A DNA stretch of 64,000 nt from Pseudomonas sp. ERMR1:02 (GTDB taxonomy: Bacteria; Pseudomonadota; Gammaproteobacteria; Pseudomonadales; Pseudomonadaceae), in NCBI RefSeq assembly GCF_002277815.1, contig NZ_NKJI01000010.1, forward strand, positions 124,001-188,000, given 5' to 3'. Made by a program: the position numbers and the translations under genes. Below, one piece after another: positions 62,931-64,000 of the stretch. The notes under the pieces were generated by a model, which made no database searches, was not told the origin of the DNA, and worked only from the letters and a program-made list of their open reading frames with translations. Positions within the stretch are counted from its first letter, which is position 1. Every line of letters begins with the position of its first letter.

Positions 62931-64000
62931 TCAGCGACCTGCTGACCGTTCACCCGCCATGGATGAGTCGTCGTCGGTGTCGAATTCCCCATCCTGATCG
63001 CCGGTTGCCGATTCAACTGCCCTGCTCTCATTTGCGGGCACCGGCCCCAGGCGAGAGAGCTTGCCAATCAGGCTGACCGACAACCCGCTGACATCGACCA
63101 TCCATTGCATGATCTGATCAGCGACCGGATACCCCTGCATCGCCCGGTGCAACTCCGGCATGGCCACCAGCATGCCGGGATGGCACCGTCGTAGAAAACG
63201 TTCGAGGTTCGCGGCATTGTCACCAAAAGGCGCAAACAACAGGCACACCAATTGAGCCTCGTTCAGGCCAAGACTGCGTTGCGCCTCGGCAGCCGCGCGT
63301 GCACGCAGCTCCGCCAGCGTAACCGGATTGCCGAACGCCTCCACCGCCTGTTCGCACAAACGCTCCGGCAGTTGCTTGCGGCGCATCATCACCAAGGCCC
63401 TTTGCAGGTATTGGGCAACGCCCGCCTCGTAGGTACGACCTTGCAAAAAGCAGGCTTGCAGCCCTCGCACATGGGCCGAAACCGGGAGGCTGACGTATTC
63501 ATTGTCACTGAGCTGTGCCGACAACTCGTCTGCCTGGAATCCGAGAAACTCGGTAAGCAATGGCCAACGCTCCTCCAGATTGCTCACCAGCATGTCGTGG
63601 ATGTCGATGAGCGTCGCGCGGCGACAGGTTTCAAACTGGTCGGCCGGGCGCCAAAGCTGCTGGTCATCCTCGGTGTAAAACCGCTGATAGCCTTTGCTGC
63701 CGATTTCGTCGAGCAACGCGAACAACCCTGCGTTGCCTGGCTCATGATGGTTCGAGGCCTGTAGGCCGGCCTTGGCCGCCGCTCGTCGCAAACCTTCGAT
63801 GAACTGCTTCTGCTGGCGAGGTGTGTCGCTGCTGATCATGGCATCGACACCGTGGTTCCAGCGTGCGATCTGCCCGTAGAACTCACCGGCGGCCAGATAG
63901 CCGTCATCCAACAGATCAAGTGGTCCGTCCCAGACTCGACGATGTCCCAACATCAGCAGGTTCGTGCGATTGGATTCGCGCCCGGCCGCGGAAATCGGCG
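62931..64000 (-). CDS. C-terminal part of a large protein of unknown function, cut by window edge
   Basis: The frame is open through the right edge of the window, so only about 356 C-terminal residues are seen. They are mostly helical (YLQRALVMMRRKQLPERLCEQ, LRARAAAEAQRSLGLNEAQL) with no recognisable catalytic motif. The last 35 residues are acidic and Ser-rich. The visible part resembles the C-terminal regions of very large Pseudomonas proteins sometimes annotated with dermonecrotic-toxin-type domains, but I cannot confirm this from what is present. Confidence 0.65.
   Translation of the reverse strand, partial: PISAAGRESNRTNLLMLGHRRVWDGPLDLLDDGYLAAGEFYGQIARWNHGVDAMISSDTPRQQKQFIEGLRRAAAKAGLQASNHHEPGNAGLFALLDEIGSKGYQRFYTEDDQQLWRPADQFETCRRATLIDIHDMLVSNLEERWPLLTEFLGFQADELSAQLSDNEYVSLPVSAHVRGLQACFLQGRTYEAGVAQYLQRALVMMRRKQLPERLCEQAVEAFGNPVTLAELRARAAAEAQRSLGLNEAQLVCLLFAPFGDNAANLERFLRRCHPGMLVAMPELHRAMQGYPVADQIMQWMVDVSGLSVSLIGKLSRLGPVPANESRAVESATGDQDGEFDTDDDSSMAGERSAGR

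Noticed and set aside
1..64000. CRISPR arrays, tRNA or rRNA genes
   Set aside because: The repeats seen are palindromic REP-type units at irregular spacing without unique spacers, and no cloverleaf or rRNA sequence was recognised. Without a covariance search, a small RNA could still have been missed.

Overview
The window is a stretch of a Pseudomonas chromosome, most likely from the P. fluorescens group. The support is high GC, Pseudomonas-type gene families (DUF1652 protein, FAN1-type nuclease beside a DinG-like helicase, MocR and LysR regulators), and many copies of the REP palindromes typical of fluorescent pseudomonads. No rRNA, tRNA, CRISPR array, prophage or insertion sequence was seen.

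Layout. (1) 1-13.3 kb: CoA-thioester catabolism. A plus-strand run (acyl-CoA dehydrogenase, FadB-like fusion enzyme, thiolase, SDR) is followed by a LysR gene and then a minus-strand set (MmsA-type aldehyde dehydrogenase, TetR regulator, GMC alcohol oxidoreductase, CaiB-type CoA-transferase, enoyl-CoA hydratase). Two near-identical palindromic sites flank tetR. (2) 13.5-28.4 kb: sulfur acquisition. It holds a truncated and an intact NtaA-type flavin monooxygenase, a sulfonate-type binding protein, a 918-residue protein with four rhodanese domains joined to a cystathionine-lyase-fold enzyme, a cysteine-dioxygenase-like cupin, a complete polar amino acid ABC importer with a divergent LysR gene, and a MetNIQ-type importer with a 2-oxoglutarate/Fe(II) oxygenase. 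(3) 29-34 kb: small accessory genes (VOC protein, decayed amidohydrolase, HNL-like cupin) and a stress-type operon (DUF3618, holin-like and nutrient-deprivation-like proteins). (4) 34.4-41 kb: a transport and processing operon made of an aminotransferase-ABC ATPase fusion, a binding protein, two permeases, an EamA exporter and a zinc deacylase. (5) 41.8-48.3 kb: MalY/PatB-type lyase, SDR, Na+/H+ antiporter, PAS hybrid histidine kinase and zeta-like kinase, every one interrupted by frameshifts. (6) 48.4-64 kb: DinG-like helicase with FAN1 nuclease, lipoprotein, FAD amine oxidase, SnoaL-AraC regulator, DUF1652, UvrD-type helicase, pirin, phosphoglucomutase, MocR regulator and the end of a large unknown protein.

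A strong feature of the window is about 24 inferred single-base deletions that break otherwise intact genes, many next to runs of two or more identical bases. Adding back one base per site restores exact codon multiples in every gene where this was worked out. About 16 lie between 41.8 and 47.9 kb. Base-calling error is the simplest explanation, so most genes marked pseudogene here may be intact in the living strain. The exceptions with real-looking damage are the amidohydrolase (8-bp duplication plus internal deletion) and the truncated flavin monooxygenase.

The best candidates for unusual biology are the rhodanese-lyase fusion with its thiol dioxygenase and dedicated importer, and the aminotransferase-ABC ATPase fusion at the head of the 34-41 kb operon.
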